Origin: Bifidobacteriaceae bacterium
GTDB taxonomy: Bacteria > Actinomycetota > Actinomycetes > Actinomycetales > WQXJ01
Assembly (NCBI GenBank): GCA_031281585.1
Contig: JAITFE010000066.1
Span: 1 to 35,398, forward strand
Direction: 5' to 3'
Length of the DNA: 35,398 nucleotides
Shown here one piece after another: positions 24,636 to 33,706 of the stretch. Positions within the stretch are counted from its first letter, which is position 1. Each line of letters begins with the position of its first letter. The notes beneath the pieces are model-generated. The model searched no databases, had not been told where the DNA came from, and was given only the letters and a program-made list of their open reading frames with translations. The translations under genes were made by a program, and so were the position numbers.

Positions 24636-26443
24636 CACCTGCTTTGTCCCTTAGGCGCGGCGCCGCCCTGTTAGCCGCCGGCGCGCTCGGACTGGCCGGC
24701 GCCGCCGTGTTCGCCGAGGCGGCCGTGGCCGCCGACGTGGCCGTGGAAGACGTCACCCTGGCCTGGTCCATCAACGACGAGTCTGGCGGCGGCGCCTACT
24801 ATGGCGGCTGCAACTTCTTGAGCGCCGGCGTGGCTGGCAACGCCGGATCGGCCAAAGTGTGGACGGAGGCGGACGGCCTGTGGACGGCCCAAGACGGCGA
24901 CGTCTCCATCGAAAAGCCGACCGCGAGCGGCGTCTGGGAAGCTCCGACCTGGGCCACCAAGTGCCAAAACGCGGCGGGTCAGGCTGTGACCACCGCCGCG
25001 GGCTCGACCACCGGGAACCGCGTGGTGTTCGCGGACGGCGCCGGCGTGGTCGACCTGGACTCGGGGACGGCGACGGTCGAATGGGAAGGCGGCTTCACCG
25101 TCGTCTTCTACGGAGGCATGACGTACTGGTCGGCATCGGACCCGGTGCTGACCGTGAACGCGGACGGGACGGGCCAACTGACGGCGACCGCGTCCGGCTA
25201 CAAGGCGTCGATGGCCGATCCGACCTTGTGGGAGGAGTTGACGCCCCAGGCCATCGTCTTGGCCGACTTCCAGGGCATCACCCTGAGCGAGACCGGCTTC
25301 ACGCTGGCGCCCGAGTACCGGGGCGTGGCGGTCACCGGCGTCACCCAGTCGCAGACGGGGGCTGACTGGGGATCCTTCCCGCAGAGCTTTGTCGACTTCC
25401 AGTTGCTGACCGGCCAAAGCTCCTACTGGTATTCCTCCGGCACCGGCGGGGACGCGAAGAAGCCGGCCCAGCCGGTCGCGGTCGCCTGGTCGATCGCCAG
25501 CCCGCCGCCTCCGCTGAACCCGCAGGTGACGGTGTCGCGTTCGGAGTTGTCCGCCGATGGCGTGACGACCATCACAGTCGAGGGCACGGGCTTTGACCCG
25601 ACGGCTGTGACCGGGCTGTATCCGCCGCTGGCGGGCAAGTCCTCCGGCGTCTACGTCGGATTCGGCCGGTTCGCGGACACTTGGAGGCCGTCCGCCGGGG
25701 CCAGCTCATCCTCCCGGCCCACCGCCTTGGTGCGCTGGGCGGTGCTGGCGGAGTTCCAGGCGACGGTTGGCGGGGCCGCCAACGGCGCGATCGTGTTGGA
25801 GGCGGACGGGTCCTTCACGGCCACGTTCGAGGTCTCCAAGGCGGCGGCGGACGCGGCCGCTGACGCCAAGGGCCTGGTGGGCGGCAACTACGGCATCTAC
25901 ACCTATCCCGGCGGCGGGGCCGCCCAGCCCGCCTTCGAGACGTACACGCCGTTGACCTTCACACCCGGCCTGCCGATTGACGTTGAGATTCCGGAAACCA
26001 CCGGTCCGCCTCAGCCGGGCGAGTTCTCCTGGCGGGTGGCCGGGAACGCGGCCGTGTCGCTCGGCACGGCCACTGAGACGGCCGACGGCTTCGCCGCGAA
26101 CGGCGCCCTGCCGAACATCGAGGTAACGGACACGCGGGTGACCCAGGCCGAATGGTCGCTGAGCGGACAGGCGTCCAGCTTCACCGGCACGGCCGGCAGC
26201 TTTGGCGGCGAATACCTCGGTTGGACGCCGGTCGTGGCGAACGCCGGAGCGGGCGCCCAGGCGGGCGCGGCGGTGGCGCCGAACGCGTCCGGCGGCCTGG
26301 GGACGGCCAAGACGCTGGCCTTCGCCCAGACCGGCCACGCCCTGGGGACGGCCACCGTGGCGGCCGCGCTGGAGTTGAAGGCGCCCGCCTCGACTCCGGC
26401 CGGGAATTACACCAGCCTGCTGACCATCACGGCGGTGGGCTGA
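24632..26443 (+). CDS. Secreted HtaA-domain protein with C-terminal WxL-like domain
   Basis: A 603-residue secreted protein with a signal peptide (1-34, AVAA cleavage region). Residues 40-275 are an HtaA-type domain: TLAWSIND, AYYGGCNFLSAG with C60, C111, WEGGFTVVFYGGMTYW, and the end block QSFVDFQLLTGQSSYWYSSG. Residues 310-445 repeat the domain seen in the protein at 21577-23259. Residues 465-603 resemble a WxL domain: EWSL (W508-S-L510) in the middle and a final GNYTSLLTITAVG, where WxL proteins normally have a second W-x-L. No membrane helix is seen, so it would be held at the wall by the WxL-like part. ATG 24632 overlaps the previous stop (ATGA), with AAAGGA 8 bases upstream. The family of the first domain is clear; the WxL reading is by pattern only. 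Confidence 0.82.
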   Translation: MTPALSLRRGAALLAAGALGLAGAAVFAEAAVAADVAVEDVTLAWSINDESGGGAYYGGCNFLSAGVAGNAGSAKVWTEADGLWTAQDGDVSIEKPTASGVWEAPTWATKCQNAAGQAVTTAAGSTTGNRVVFADGAGVVDLDSGTATVEWEGGFTVVFYGGMTYWSASDPVLTVNADGTGQLTATASGYKASMADPTLWEELTPQAIVLADFQGITLSETGFTLAPEYRGVAVTGVTQSQTGADWGSFPQSFVDFQLLTGQSSYWYSSGTGGDAKKPAQPVAVAWSIASPPPPLNPQVTVSRSELSADGVTTITVEGTGFDPTAVTGLYPPLAGKSSGVYVGFGRFADTWRPSAGASSSSRPTALVRWAVLAEFQATVGGAANGAIVLEADGSFTATFEVSKAAADAAADAKGLVGGNYGIYTYPGGGAAQPAFETYTPLTFTPGLPIDVEIPETTGPPQPGEFSWRVAGNAAVSLGTATETADGFAANGALPNIEVTDTRVTQAEWSLSGQASSFTGTAGSFGGEYLGWTPVVANAGAGAQAGAAVAPNASGGLGTAKTLAFAQTGHALGTATVAAALELKAPASTPAGNYTSLLTITAVG

Positions 26444-26446
26444 TCA

Positions 26447-27655
26447 ATGCGTGGCTGGGGCGCCCGCGCGGCGCTGACCGCAGTGGCGCTGGCAGTGGTG
26501 TTCGGTTCCGCCGAATTGAACCCGCTGTCGGGCGCCCCGGCCGCAATCGCCAATTCACCCCGGCTCGGGACAGACGGGGTTTTGGACGAATTGGCCTGGG
26601 CCGAACCGGCCCCATCCCCCAGCGCAGGGAACGACGCCTTTGGGGCGGCTGCGGGGGGATCTGCGGGGGCCGTTGGCTGGGCTCTAGCCCCGGCCAACGG
26701 CCCCTTGGGCAACAATCGCCCGCACTATGACTATCTTTCGGCGGCGGGGCGGGTGATCGAAGACGGGATTGTGATCGAGTCGCGGGCCTCCTCGCCGCTG
26801 CGCCTCAAGGTCTACGCCGCCGACGGCTACACCACCCCGGACGGATTGCTCGACTTGCGGCCCGCCGCCGAGCCGCCCACAGACGCCGGGGCCTGGATCA
26901 GCTTCGGGACCCCCGCCGCGGGCGACCTGGACATGGCCGGCGGCGTGGGGTCTGGGGACGGCGGCGGGCCGGGCCTTGGCCCGGCGGACGCGGCCTGGCC
27001 CGGTCTGGCCTTCGTCGAGGTGACGTTGGAGCCCTCCAGTTCGGTCACCGTGCCGTTCCGTTGGACCATTCCGGCCGACGCCCCGCCGGGCGACCACGCC
27101 GCCGGCATTGTGACCTCCCTCGTGGAGGACCGCGCCGAAGCGTCCGTGCAGGTGGACCGCCGCCTCGCCCTGCGGGCGTACATCAACATTGACGGCGACC
27201 TCAATCCCGCCCTGACGGTCAGCGACTTGAGGGTCGAGGCCGCCAGCTCCTCCAACCCGTTCACGTCCGGCCGGCTCAGGATCGCCTACACGCTCGCCAA
27301 CACGGGCTCCGCGCGCCTGGTGCCGACCGAGCGGATCGCCGTGGCCGGACCATTCGGCTGGGGCGGGCGCGAGGCCGGCGCCGGACAGGTCCTCCCCGAA
27401 ATCCTGCCCGGCTCCCACTTGACCCGCGAGGTGACGGTCGCGGGGGTGTTTCCGCTGTTCAGAACCAAGACCGAGGTAATGGTCGATGCCGTCGCGATCG
27501 GCTTGGGAGCAGAGGGAGCGACCGCGTCAGGCGTCAGCGCGACCACCATTTGGACGGTGCCCTGGGTCTGGCTGGCGGTGCTGGCGGCCCTCCTGGTCGC
27601 CGCCGTCGTGATCCCACGGGCGTTGGCCCGCCGCCAAGGCGCGGGGGACGGGTAG
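26447..27655 (+). CDS. DUF916-like (WxL-associated) membrane-anchored surface protein
   Basis: A 402-residue protein with a signal peptide (about 1-36), an extracellular beta-rich part and a C-terminal helix (about 370-391) followed by RALARRQ. The arrangement fits DUF916/DUF3324 proteins, which accompany WxL proteins in Gram-positive bacteria. An opening APANG segment leads to a beta-sandwich with IESRASSPLRLKVYAADGY and a Pro-rich PFRWTIPADAPPGDHAAGIV strand typical of the family. A second domain, RIAYTLANTGSARLVPTERI, lies before the helix. It starts 3 bases after the HtaA-WxL gene, so the two are probably partners. Family assignment is by pattern and not certain. Confidence 0.7.
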   Translation: MRGWGARAALTAVALAVVFGSAELNPLSGAPAAIANSPRLGTDGVLDELAWAEPAPSPSAGNDAFGAAAGGSAGAVGWALAPANGPLGNNRPHYDYLSAAGRVIEDGIVIESRASSPLRLKVYAADGYTTPDGLLDLRPAAEPPTDAGAWISFGTPAAGDLDMAGGVGSGDGGGPGLGPADAAWPGLAFVEVTLEPSSSVTVPFRWTIPADAPPGDHAAGIVTSLVEDRAEASVQVDRRLALRAYINIDGDLNPALTVSDLRVEAASSSNPFTSGRLRIAYTLANTGSARLVPTERIAVAGPFGWGGREAGAGQVLPEILPGSHLTREVTVAGVFPLFRTKTEVMVDAVAIGLGAEGATASGVSATTIWTVPWVWLAVLAALLVAAVVIPRALARRQGAGDG

Positions 27656-27698
27656 GCGGCAACGTACCGCTTCCTGGCGGACGCCGGGGCGAGTCGGT

Positions 27699-27728
27699 TT
27701 GACCGGGCTGGCGGTGGGACCGTAACCT
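27699..27728 (+). promoter_or_regulatory. Candidate promoter of the rplU-rpmA transcript
   Basis: TTGACC (27699-27704) and TAACCT (27723-27728) are separated by 18 bases, close to the primary sigma-factor consensus. Transcription would start near 27735 and give a leader of about 160 bases before rplU. No terminator is evident between the DUF916-like gene and this promoter. Confidence 0.6.
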
Positions 27729-27813
27729 AATAGGTCGGTGCGCCCGCGCCCGGTTTCGGCCGGGGCGAACGCCGGGCCACCAAATCCCAATCCTTTGTGA
27801 GAGGTCGCGCCAG

Positions 27814-27835
27814 CGGGCCCAAGAACTTGGGCCCG
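27814..27835 (+). promoter_or_regulatory. Strong hairpin in the rplU leader
   Basis: CGGGCCCAAG (27814-27823) and CTTGGGCCCG (27826-27835) form a perfect 10-bp inverted repeat, 61 bases before the rplU start. No T-run follows, so it is not an intrinsic terminator. Shorter GC pairings occur between it and the start codon. It could be a ribosomal-protein autoregulatory leader, but I do not recognise a known class. Confidence 0.6.
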
Positions 27836-27896
27836 GCGGCGGGGCTTCCAAAGACCCCGGTGGGCCGCAGGCCGCGCCGCAACAGATGGAGAGTTC

Positions 27897-28205
27897 GTGG
27901 TGTACGCGATAGTGAGGGCCTCAGGCCGCCAGGAGAAGGTGACCGTGGGCGACGAGGTCGTTCTGGACCGCCGCCCGGAGGCGCCCGGTGAGGACATCGA
28001 ACTGCCGGCCTTGTTGCTGGTCGACGGCGACAAGGTGACCAGTTCGCCGAAGGAGCTGAAGAAGATCAAGGTCACCGCCCAGGTGATCGGCAACGAGCGG
28101 GGCAAGAAGATCAACATCTTCACCTATAAGAACAAGACCGGCCAGAGCCGCCGCCAGGGCCACCGTCAAGACCTGACCCGGGTCAAGGTCACGAGCATCA
28201 AGTAA
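27897..28205 (+). CDS. rplU: 50S ribosomal protein L21
   Basis: A 102-residue protein with the bL21 landmarks [46 protein letters not shown] and [13 protein letters not shown] at the C-terminus. It binds 23S rRNA in the large subunit next to L20. Start GTG 27897 gives the usual N-terminus; GGAGA lies 4-5 bases upstream. A second GTG follows at once. rpmA starts 13 bases after the stop. Confidence 0.97.
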   Translation: MVYAIVRASGRQEKVTVGDEVVLDRRPEAPGEDIELPALLLVDGDKVTSSPKELKKIKVTAQVIGNERGKKINIFTYKNKTGQSRRQGHRQDLTRVKVTSIK

Positions 28206-28218
28206 GGGAGCGAACAAG

Positions 28219-28470
28219 ATGGCACACAAGAAGGGCGCATCCTCGTCCCGGAACGGCCGCGACTCGAACGCGCAGCGCCTTGGCGTCAAGCTGTTCGGCG
28301 GCCAGGTCGTCAAGACCGGTCAGATCATTGTCCGCCAGCGCGGCACCCACTTCCATCCGGGCAACGGCGTTGGCCGCGGCGGCGACGACACGCTGTTCGC
28401 CCTGACGGACGGGCATGTCAAGTTTGGCGCTCGGGGAGGCCGCCGCGTCGTGGACGTGGTGGACGCCTGA
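28219..28470 (+). CDS. rpmA: 50S ribosomal protein L27
   Basis: An 83-residue bL27. It begins [20 protein letters not shown], the conserved tail that reaches toward the peptidyl-transferase centre, followed by [19 protein letters not shown] and [10 protein letters not shown]. There is no cleavable N-terminal extension of the Firmicutes type. GGGAG lies 8 bases before the ATG. A hairpin terminator 28 bases downstream ends the rplU-rpmA unit. Confidence 0.97.
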   Translation: MAHKKGASSSRNGRDSNAQRLGVKLFGGQVVKTGQIIVRQRGTHFHPGNGVGRGGDDTLFALTDGHVKFGARGGRRVVDVVDA

Positions 28471-28498
28471 GCAGCCGCCTCAGCGTTCTCAGCATCAA

Positions 28499-28529
28499 GG
28501 CGCCGCCGGTCCATGCCGGCGGCGCCTTT
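28499..28529 (+). terminator. Terminator after rpmA
   Basis: GGCGCCGCCGG (28499-28509) pairs with CCGGCGGCGCC (28516-28526) over a TCCATG loop. A short TTTGT follows. The T-run is weak, so partial read-through into obgE is possible. Confidence 0.8.
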
Positions 28530-28665
28530 GTCGTTGGGAGCGGCCCCGTTCCACACCGCCGGGCCGGGGCAATCGGGAAGGGCCGATGACTCCGGGCCGC
28601 CGGTCCGGGGCTCAGACGGCGAGGAATCAGACAACGAGCAAGCAGGCAACGAGCAAGGAGGTCGG

Positions 28666-30189
28666 ATGGCCGCGTTTGTCGACCAGGTTCGGATGCACCT
28701 GACCGCCGGTCGCGGCGGCAACGGCTGCGCGTCGATCCGGCGCGAGAAGTTCAAACCGCTCGCGGGGCCCGACGGCGGCGACGGCGGCAGCGTCATCTTT
28801 GAGGTCGATCCGCAGGTCACAACGCTGCTCGGATACCACCACGCACCGCAGCAGCGGGCAGCCAACGGCCGTCCGGGGGAGGGCTCCAACCGCCTCGGGG
28901 CGGCCGGGCCAGACCGCATTCTGAAAGTGCCGGACGGGACGGTTGTGAAGTCCCCGCAGGGCGAGGTGCTGGCCGACTTGGTCGGCGCGGGCTCTCAGTT
29001 CACGGCGGCGGCCGGCGGCAAGGGCGGGCTCGGCAACGCCGCCCTCGCCTCCTCCAAGCGGAAAGCCCCCGGCTTCGCGCTGTTGGGCGAACCGGGCGAG
29101 GAACTCGACGTGGTGCTGGAATTGAAGTCCATCGCCGATGTCGCGCTGGTCGGCTTCCCCTCGGCCGGCAAGTCCTCGCTGGTCGCCGCGATGTCCGCCG
29201 CCCGGCCGAAGATCGCCGACTACCCGTTCACCACCTTGGTGCCGAATCTGGGCGTGGTGGAGGCGGGGGACACCCGCTTCACCATCGCCGACGTCCCCGG
29301 TCTGATTCCCGGCGCGTCGGCCGGGAAGGGCCTCGGTTTGGAGTTCCTCCGCCACGTCGAGCGCACCGCTGTGATCTGCCACGTGGTGGACGCCGCCACC
29401 TTGGAATCCGGACGCGACCCGTTGAGCGACTTCCACGCGTTGGAGAACGAGTTGGCCCAGTACTCGGAGGATCTGGGGATCACCGGCGCGAGCCTGCCCC
29501 TGATGGAGCGTCCCCGGGTGATAGTGCTGAATAAGGTTGACGTGCCGGAGGCCGAAGAACTGGCCGCGCTGGCCCGCCCCGAACTGGAGGCGACCGGGTG
29601 GCCGGTGCTGGAGGTCAGCGCCGTGGCGCGGCGCGGGCTGAGGGAACTCGGCTTCGAGTTGGCCCGCCAAGTCGTGGAGGGCCGGTCCCGCGTGGCGCTG
29701 AGCGATTCGGCGGCGCGGCGGCGCGTGGTGCTGCGGCCGGAGCCGCGCGACGCGCTGGGCTTCACCGTGGAACGCCGCCAGGGGGGTCAAGGGCCGTACT
29801 TCCAGGTCCGGGGCCGCAAAGTTGAGCGCTGGGTGGCTCAAACCGATTTCGCCAACGACGAGGCGGTGGGCTACCTGGCAGACCGGCTGGCCAAGGCCGG
29901 GGTCGAAGAGGAGTTGGTCAAGGCCGGCGCCAAAGCCGGCGACGAGGTGGTGATAGGGCCTAGCGACGGCGGCGTGGTCTTCGACTGGGAGCCGACCCTG
30001 TCGACCGGCGCGGAACTGCTGGCCGGTCCGCGCGGCAGCGACCCGAGGCTCGACCCGAACCGGCGCCGGTCCAACCAGCAGCGCCGACGCGACTACCACG
30101 AGCTGATGGACGCCAAGGCCAGGGCCCGCGAGGAACTGTGGACAGAGCGGGAACAGGGGCGGTGGACCGACCCGGCGGCGGACCGATGA
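28666..30189 (+). CDS. obgE: Obg-family GTPase
   Basis: A 507-residue GTPase involved in late 50S assembly and stress control. The Obg domain (1-156) has the Gly-rich turns [24 protein letters not shown] and [20 protein letters not shown]. The G domain has G1 at 163 ([10 protein letters not shown]), G3 DVPG from D209 and G4 NKVD from N289. The OCT domain lies at about 355-440 ([20 protein letters not shown]). The last 60 residues are a charged tail. ATG 28666 is set by AAGGAGG just upstream. The frame is open further up, but the N-terminus [12 protein letters not shown] is the family norm. proB overlaps its stop by four bases. Confidence 0.95.
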   Translation: MAAFVDQVRMHLTAGRGGNGCASIRREKFKPLAGPDGGDGGSVIFEVDPQVTTLLGYHHAPQQRAANGRPGEGSNRLGAAGPDRILKVPDGTVVKSPQGEVLADLVGAGSQFTAAAGGKGGLGNAALASSKRKAPGFALLGEPGEELDVVLELKSIADVALVGFPSAGKSSLVAAMSAARPKIADYPFTTLVPNLGVVEAGDTRFTIADVPGLIPGASAGKGLGLEFLRHVERTAVICHVVDAATLESGRDPLSDFHALENELAQYSEDLGITGASLPLMERPRVIVLNKVDVPEAEELAALARPELEATGWPVLEVSAVARRGLRELGFELARQVVEGRSRVALSDSAARRRVVLRPEPRDALGFTVERRQGGQGPYFQVRGRKVERWVAQTDFANDEAVGYLADRLAKAGVEEELVKAGAKAGDEVVIGPSDGGVVFDWEPTLSTGAELLAGPRGSDPRLDPNRRRSNQQRRRDYHELMDAKARAREELWTEREQGRWTDPAADR

Positions 30190-31406
30190 CCCGCCCGCAT
30201 TCCGCCCGTCCCGCCGCCAACCGCGCCGAACTGGTGGCCGGCCCCCGGCTGGTCGTCAAGGTCGGCTCGTCTTCCCTGGTGGACGGCGAGGGGCGGTTCA
30301 GCCTGGCGCAGTTGGGCGCTTTGACCAGCGTGGTCGCCGGGTTGATCGGCCAGGGCCGTGAGGTCGTGTTGGTCTCCTCCGGCGCGCAGGCGGCCGGCCT
30401 GGAGGGTCTGGGCATGCGCCGGCGGCCCAAGGGGCTGGCCGGGGCGCAGGCCGCCGCCAGCGTGGGCCAGGGGCGTTTGATCGCCGCCTACGGCGAGGCC
30501 TTCCAGTCCCACGGGCTGCAAGTCGGTCAGGTTCTGCTGACCGCGGAAGACACGATCCGCCGGACCCACTACCGCAACGCGCTGCGCGTGCTTGGAGAGT
30601 TGCTGCACCGCCGGGTCGTCCCGATAGTCAATGAGAACGATGCCGTCGCCACCGACGAGATCCGCTTCGGCGACAACGACCGCCTGGCCGCCCTGGTGGC
30701 CCACCTGGTCAGGGCGGACGCCCTGGTCCTGTTGACCGATGTGGACGCGCTGTATGACGCGCCCCCGTCCCGGCCGGGCGCCCGGCCGATCCGGGAGGTG
30801 ACCAGCTTCGACCAGTTGGAGGGGCTGGAGGTGACCGGTCGGGGCTCCATGGTGGGCACCGGCGGAATGGTGACCAAGGTGCAGGCGGCGGCCATGGCGA
30901 CATCGTCGGGGATACCGGTCTTGCTCGCGGCCGCCCGCGACGCGGACGCCGCGCTGGCCGGCGACCCGGCGACGGGCACCTTCTTCCACGCCACCGGCGC
31001 CCGTTTGACGGCCCGGCGGATGTGGCTGGGCTACGCGGCGTCCATGAAAGGCGCCGTGACAGTCGACGAGGGCGCCGCGCGGGCCATCACGACCGGCAAG
31101 AAGTCGCTGCTGGCGGTCGGGGTGACGGCCGTGGAGGGCGATTTCAAAGCCGACGAGCCGGTGGAGATCCGGTCGGCCGAAGGGCTGGTCCTGGCCCGCG
31201 GCCTGGCGGGGTTCTCAGCCAAGGAGTTGGAACGGGTCATGGGCCTGACCCAGCAGGAGATCGCGGACCAATTGGGCGAGGATCGGGCGCATCCGGCGGT
31301 GCACCGAGACGAATTGGTGACTCAGGCGCGCTCGCGGCGGCCAACCCGCGACGGCGTCGAAAAACCGGCGTGCGGCGGCGCCGACCCGGACGGCGCAGAG
31401 CGCTGA
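30186..31406 (+). CDS. proB: Glutamate 5-kinase
   Basis: A 406-residue enzyme phosphorylating glutamate, the first step of proline synthesis. The amino-acid kinase domain shows [66 protein letters not shown] and [14 protein letters not shown]-terminal PUA domain (about 285-370) includes [15 protein letters not shown]. Proline normally inhibits the enzyme. The last 40 residues extend past the PUA domain and look disordered. ATG 30186 overlaps the obgE stop (ATGA), so it is co-translated with obgE. proA follows after 188 bases with its own promoter. Confidence 0.95.
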   Translation: MTRPHSARPAANRAELVAGPRLVVKVGSSSLVDGEGRFSLAQLGALTSVVAGLIGQGREVVLVSSGAQAAGLEGLGMRRRPKGLAGAQAAASVGQGRLIAAYGEAFQSHGLQVGQVLLTAEDTIRRTHYRNALRVLGELLHRRVVPIVNENDAVATDEIRFGDNDRLAALVAHLVRADALVLLTDVDALYDAPPSRPGARPIREVTSFDQLEGLEVTGRGSMVGTGGMVTKVQAAAMATSSGIPVLLAAARDADAALAGDPATGTFFHATGARLTARRMWLGYAASMKGAVTVDEGAARAITTGKKSLLAVGVTAVEGDFKADEPVEIRSAEGLVLARGLAGFSAKELERVMGLTQQEIADQLGEDRAHPAVHRDELVTQARSRRPTRDGVEKPACGGADPDGAER

Positions 31407-31431
31407 ATCCGGGGATACCGCAGCTCTCCGC

Positions 31432-31453
31432 GCGGGCCCGGGCGCGGGCCCGC
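31432..31453. repeat. GC hairpin between proB and proA
   Basis: GCGGGCCC (31432-31439) and GGGCCCGC (31446-31453) form an 8-bp stem with a 6-base loop 26 bases after the proB stop. There is no T-run. It may stabilise or attenuate the obgE-proB mRNA. The rest of the 188-base gap holds only the proA promoter region. Confidence 0.45.
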
Positions 31454-31582
31454 GAAGGCGGGCGGAGCCTTTGGCCTTGGGCGGCGGCCTTGCCACCGCC
31501 ATCCGGGGCGTGACGGGCGGAGGCGACCGGACGGCATCGGCGGCTGGCCGGGGGAGCAACGTGAGCGAACGCCCAGGACCAA

Positions 31583-31594
31583 TAGACTTTCCCT
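31583..31594 (+). promoter_or_regulatory. -10 element for a leaderless proA transcript
   Basis: TAGACT (31583-31588) lies 6 bases before the proA ATG and no Shine-Dalgarno sequence is present. A transcript starting at the ATG itself is therefore likely. No clear -35 is seen. Confidence 0.5.
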
Positions 31595-32875
31595 ATGACT
31601 GAAGTTGACGTCCGGGTGACGGAGGCGGTTGAAGCTGTCGCCCGGCGCGCGCGAGCGGCCGGCCGCCAACTGGCGCTGGCGTCGCGCGCCCAAAAGGACC
31701 AAGCGTTGCTGGCCATGGCGGACGCCCTGCTCGAGGGCGGCGACGTGATGCTGGCGGAAAACCGGACCGACCTTGAGCTCGGCCAGGACAACGGCCTGGC
31801 GACGGCACTGCTCGACAGGCTGGCGCTGACGCCGGAACGGATAATCGGGATTGTCGAGGCGCTGCGCGAACTGGCGCGGCTGGCCGACCCGGTCGGCGAG
31901 GTGGTGCGCGGTTCAACCCTGCCGAACGGGCTGCGGCTGCGGCAGGTCAGGGTGCCGATGGGCGTGGTCGGGATGATCTACGAGGCGCGGCCGAATGTGA
32001 CCGCGGACGCCGCCGGGCTGAGCCTGAAGTCCGGGAACGCGGTGATCCTGCGCGGCGGGAGCGCGGCCGGGCGGACCAACGCCGCGATTGTGAAACTGCT
32101 GCGGGAGGCGGTGGCGGGGGTCGGCCTGCCGGCCGACTCGATCCAGACGATCGACCAATTGGGACGCGAGGGCGTCAGGGCGCTGATGCGGGCGCGCGGC
32201 CTGGTCGACCTGTTGATCCCGCGCGGCGGCGCCGGGCTGATCCAAACGGTGGTGCGCGAGGCGCAGGTGCCGGTGATCGAGACGGGGGTCGGGAACTGCC
32301 ACGTGTACGTGGACGGCGCGGCCGACCAGGACCAGGCCCTCGGGATAGTCCTGAACTCGAAGGTTCAGCGCCCGTCCGTGTGCAACGCGGCCGAGACGCT
32401 GCTGGTGGACCAGGCCGTCGCGGACCAGTTCTTGCCGAAGGCGCTCGCCGCCCTGGCCGAGGCCGGCGTCAAACTCCACCTGGACCAGCGGGCGGCGGCG
32501 TTCGCCCCCTCCGGAGGCGACTGGGCGCCGGCCGAAGAGGCGGACTGGTCCACCGAATACCTCGGCCTCGAAATGGCCGTGGGCGTTGTGGACGGCCTGG
32601 ACGCCGCCATTGACCACATCCAGCGTTACAGCTCCGGCCACACCGAGGCGATCTGCACGCGGGACTTGGCGCGGGCCCAGGGCTTTGCCGACCGGTTGGA
32701 TTCGGCGGCCATCATGATCAACGCCGCGACGCGCTTCACCGACGGCGGCCAATTCGGTTTGGGGGCGGAAATCGGCATCTCCACGCAGAAACTGCACGCG
32801 CGCGGGCCCATGGGATTGGCGGAGTTGACCTCGACCAAGTGGATTTGCCTAGGCGAGGGGCAGATTCGCAGCTGA
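31595..32875 (+). CDS. proA: Glutamate-5-semialdehyde dehydrogenase (gamma-glutamyl phosphate reductase)
   Basis: A 426-residue NADPH-dependent reductase converting glutamyl 5-phosphate to the semialdehyde, the second step of proline synthesis. Landmarks are [64 protein letters not shown], catalytic C263 in [14 protein letters not shown] and [20 protein letters not shown] at the end. Length is normal. The start is supported by the family N-terminus and by a -10 element immediately upstream. Confidence 0.96.
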   Translation: MTEVDVRVTEAVEAVARRARAAGRQLALASRAQKDQALLAMADALLEGGDVMLAENRTDLELGQDNGLATALLDRLALTPERIIGIVEALRELARLADPVGEVVRGSTLPNGLRLRQVRVPMGVVGMIYEARPNVTADAAGLSLKSGNAVILRGGSAAGRTNAAIVKLLREAVAGVGLPADSIQTIDQLGREGVRALMRARGLVDLLIPRGGAGLIQTVVREAQVPVIETGVGNCHVYVDGAADQDQALGIVLNSKVQRPSVCNAAETLLVDQAVADQFLPKALAALAEAGVKLHLDQRAAAFAPSGGDWAPAEEADWSTEYLGLEMAVGVVDGLDAAIDHIQRYSSGHTEAICTRDLARAQGFADRLDSAAIMINAATRFTDGGQFGLGAEIGISTQKLHARGPMGLAELTSTKWICLGEGQIRS

Positions 32876-33097
32876 CCGATGACTTCCCCCGCTCCGACTC
32901 CCGCCGCCACGCGCCCCGGCCGGCCCGCCAGGCCCGTGAAGGGACCGCTCGGCTCGCCGCCGGCCGGTCCAATGTCCGCCGAGGCGCGCCGAGATTCCAA
33001 AACGACAGGCGTTCTACCTGGTATTGCACCAAACGCGGACCTTTTGATGAGACACTTAGGGCAGTGTGACCCGCATCACGTCAATACAGGAGGTTCC
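32876..33097 (+). other. Gap between proA and nadD; open frame judged non-coding
   Basis: The frame of nadD stays open upstream to 32879 and would add 73 Pro/Ala/Arg-rich residues. This extension is unlikely to be translated because AGGAGG at 33088-33093 fits the GTG at 33098, and the NadD fold begins within nine residues of that GTG. A promoter for nadD may lie near the relatively AT-rich stretch 33010-33060, but no convincing pair of hexamers is seen. Confidence 0.5.
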
Positions 33098-33706
33098 GTG
33101 TCGGCCGAATCGCTGCGCCCCCGCGTCGGCGTGATGGGCGGCACGTTCGATCCGATCCACAACGGCCACTTGGTGGCCGCCAGCGAGGCGGCGGCGGTGT
33201 TCGACCTTTCGGAGGTCGTCTTTGTGCCCACCGGCCAGCCGGTTTTCAAACACGGCCAGCCGGTCACGCCCGCCGAACACCGCTACCTCATGGCCGTGAT
33301 CGCCACCGCCTCCAACCCGCGTTTCAGCGTCAGCCGGGTCGACATTGACCGCGACGGCCCCACCTACACCGTGGACACGCTGCGGGACCTGCGGACCCAG
33401 CGGCCGGACGCCGAACTGTTCTTCATCACCGGCGCGGACGCCATGGGCGAGATCTTGGCTTGGAAGGACGCCGCCCAACTGTTCGAGTTGGCCCACTTTG
33501 TCGGCGTGACCCGGCCCGGGCACACTCTGAACGCCTGCGGTCTGCCGCAGGGCGACGTGTCGCTGCTGGAAGTCCCCGCGTTGGCGATCTCCTCCACCGA
33601 CATCCGCCGCCGCGCCGCCGCCCGCCACCCCATTTGGTATCTGGTGCCGGACGGCGTGGTCCAATACACCGCCAAACACGGGCTCTACCGGGAGGAAGGG
33701 AAGTGA
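33098..33706 (+). CDS. nadD: Nicotinate-mononucleotide adenylyltransferase
   Basis: A 202-residue enzyme that adenylates nicotinate mononucleotide in NAD synthesis. The nucleotidyltransferase signature [12 protein letters not shown] is at 14-25 with H21 and H24 as the T/HxGH-type catalytic pair. SSTDIRRR near the C-terminus is the second ATP-binding motif. [14 protein letters not shown] and a closing [10 protein letters not shown] are family features. GTG 33098 has AGGAGG 4 bases upstream. The stop overlaps the GTG of the next gene (GTGA). Confidence 0.95.
   Translation: MSAESLRPRVGVMGGTFDPIHNGHLVAASEAAAVFDLSEVVFVPTGQPVFKHGQPVTPAEHRYLMAVIATASNPRFSVSRVDIDRDGPTYTVDTLRDLRTQRPDAELFFITGADAMGEILAWKDAAQLFELAHFVGVTRPGHTLNACGLPQGDVSLLEVPALAISSTDIRRRAAARHPIWYLVPDGVVQYTAKHGLYREEGK

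Noticed and set aside
28513-28665. Upstream extension of obgE
   Set aside because: It overlaps the end of the rpmA terminator region and lacks a good ribosome-binding site; ATG 28666 with AAGGAGG gives the family N-terminus.
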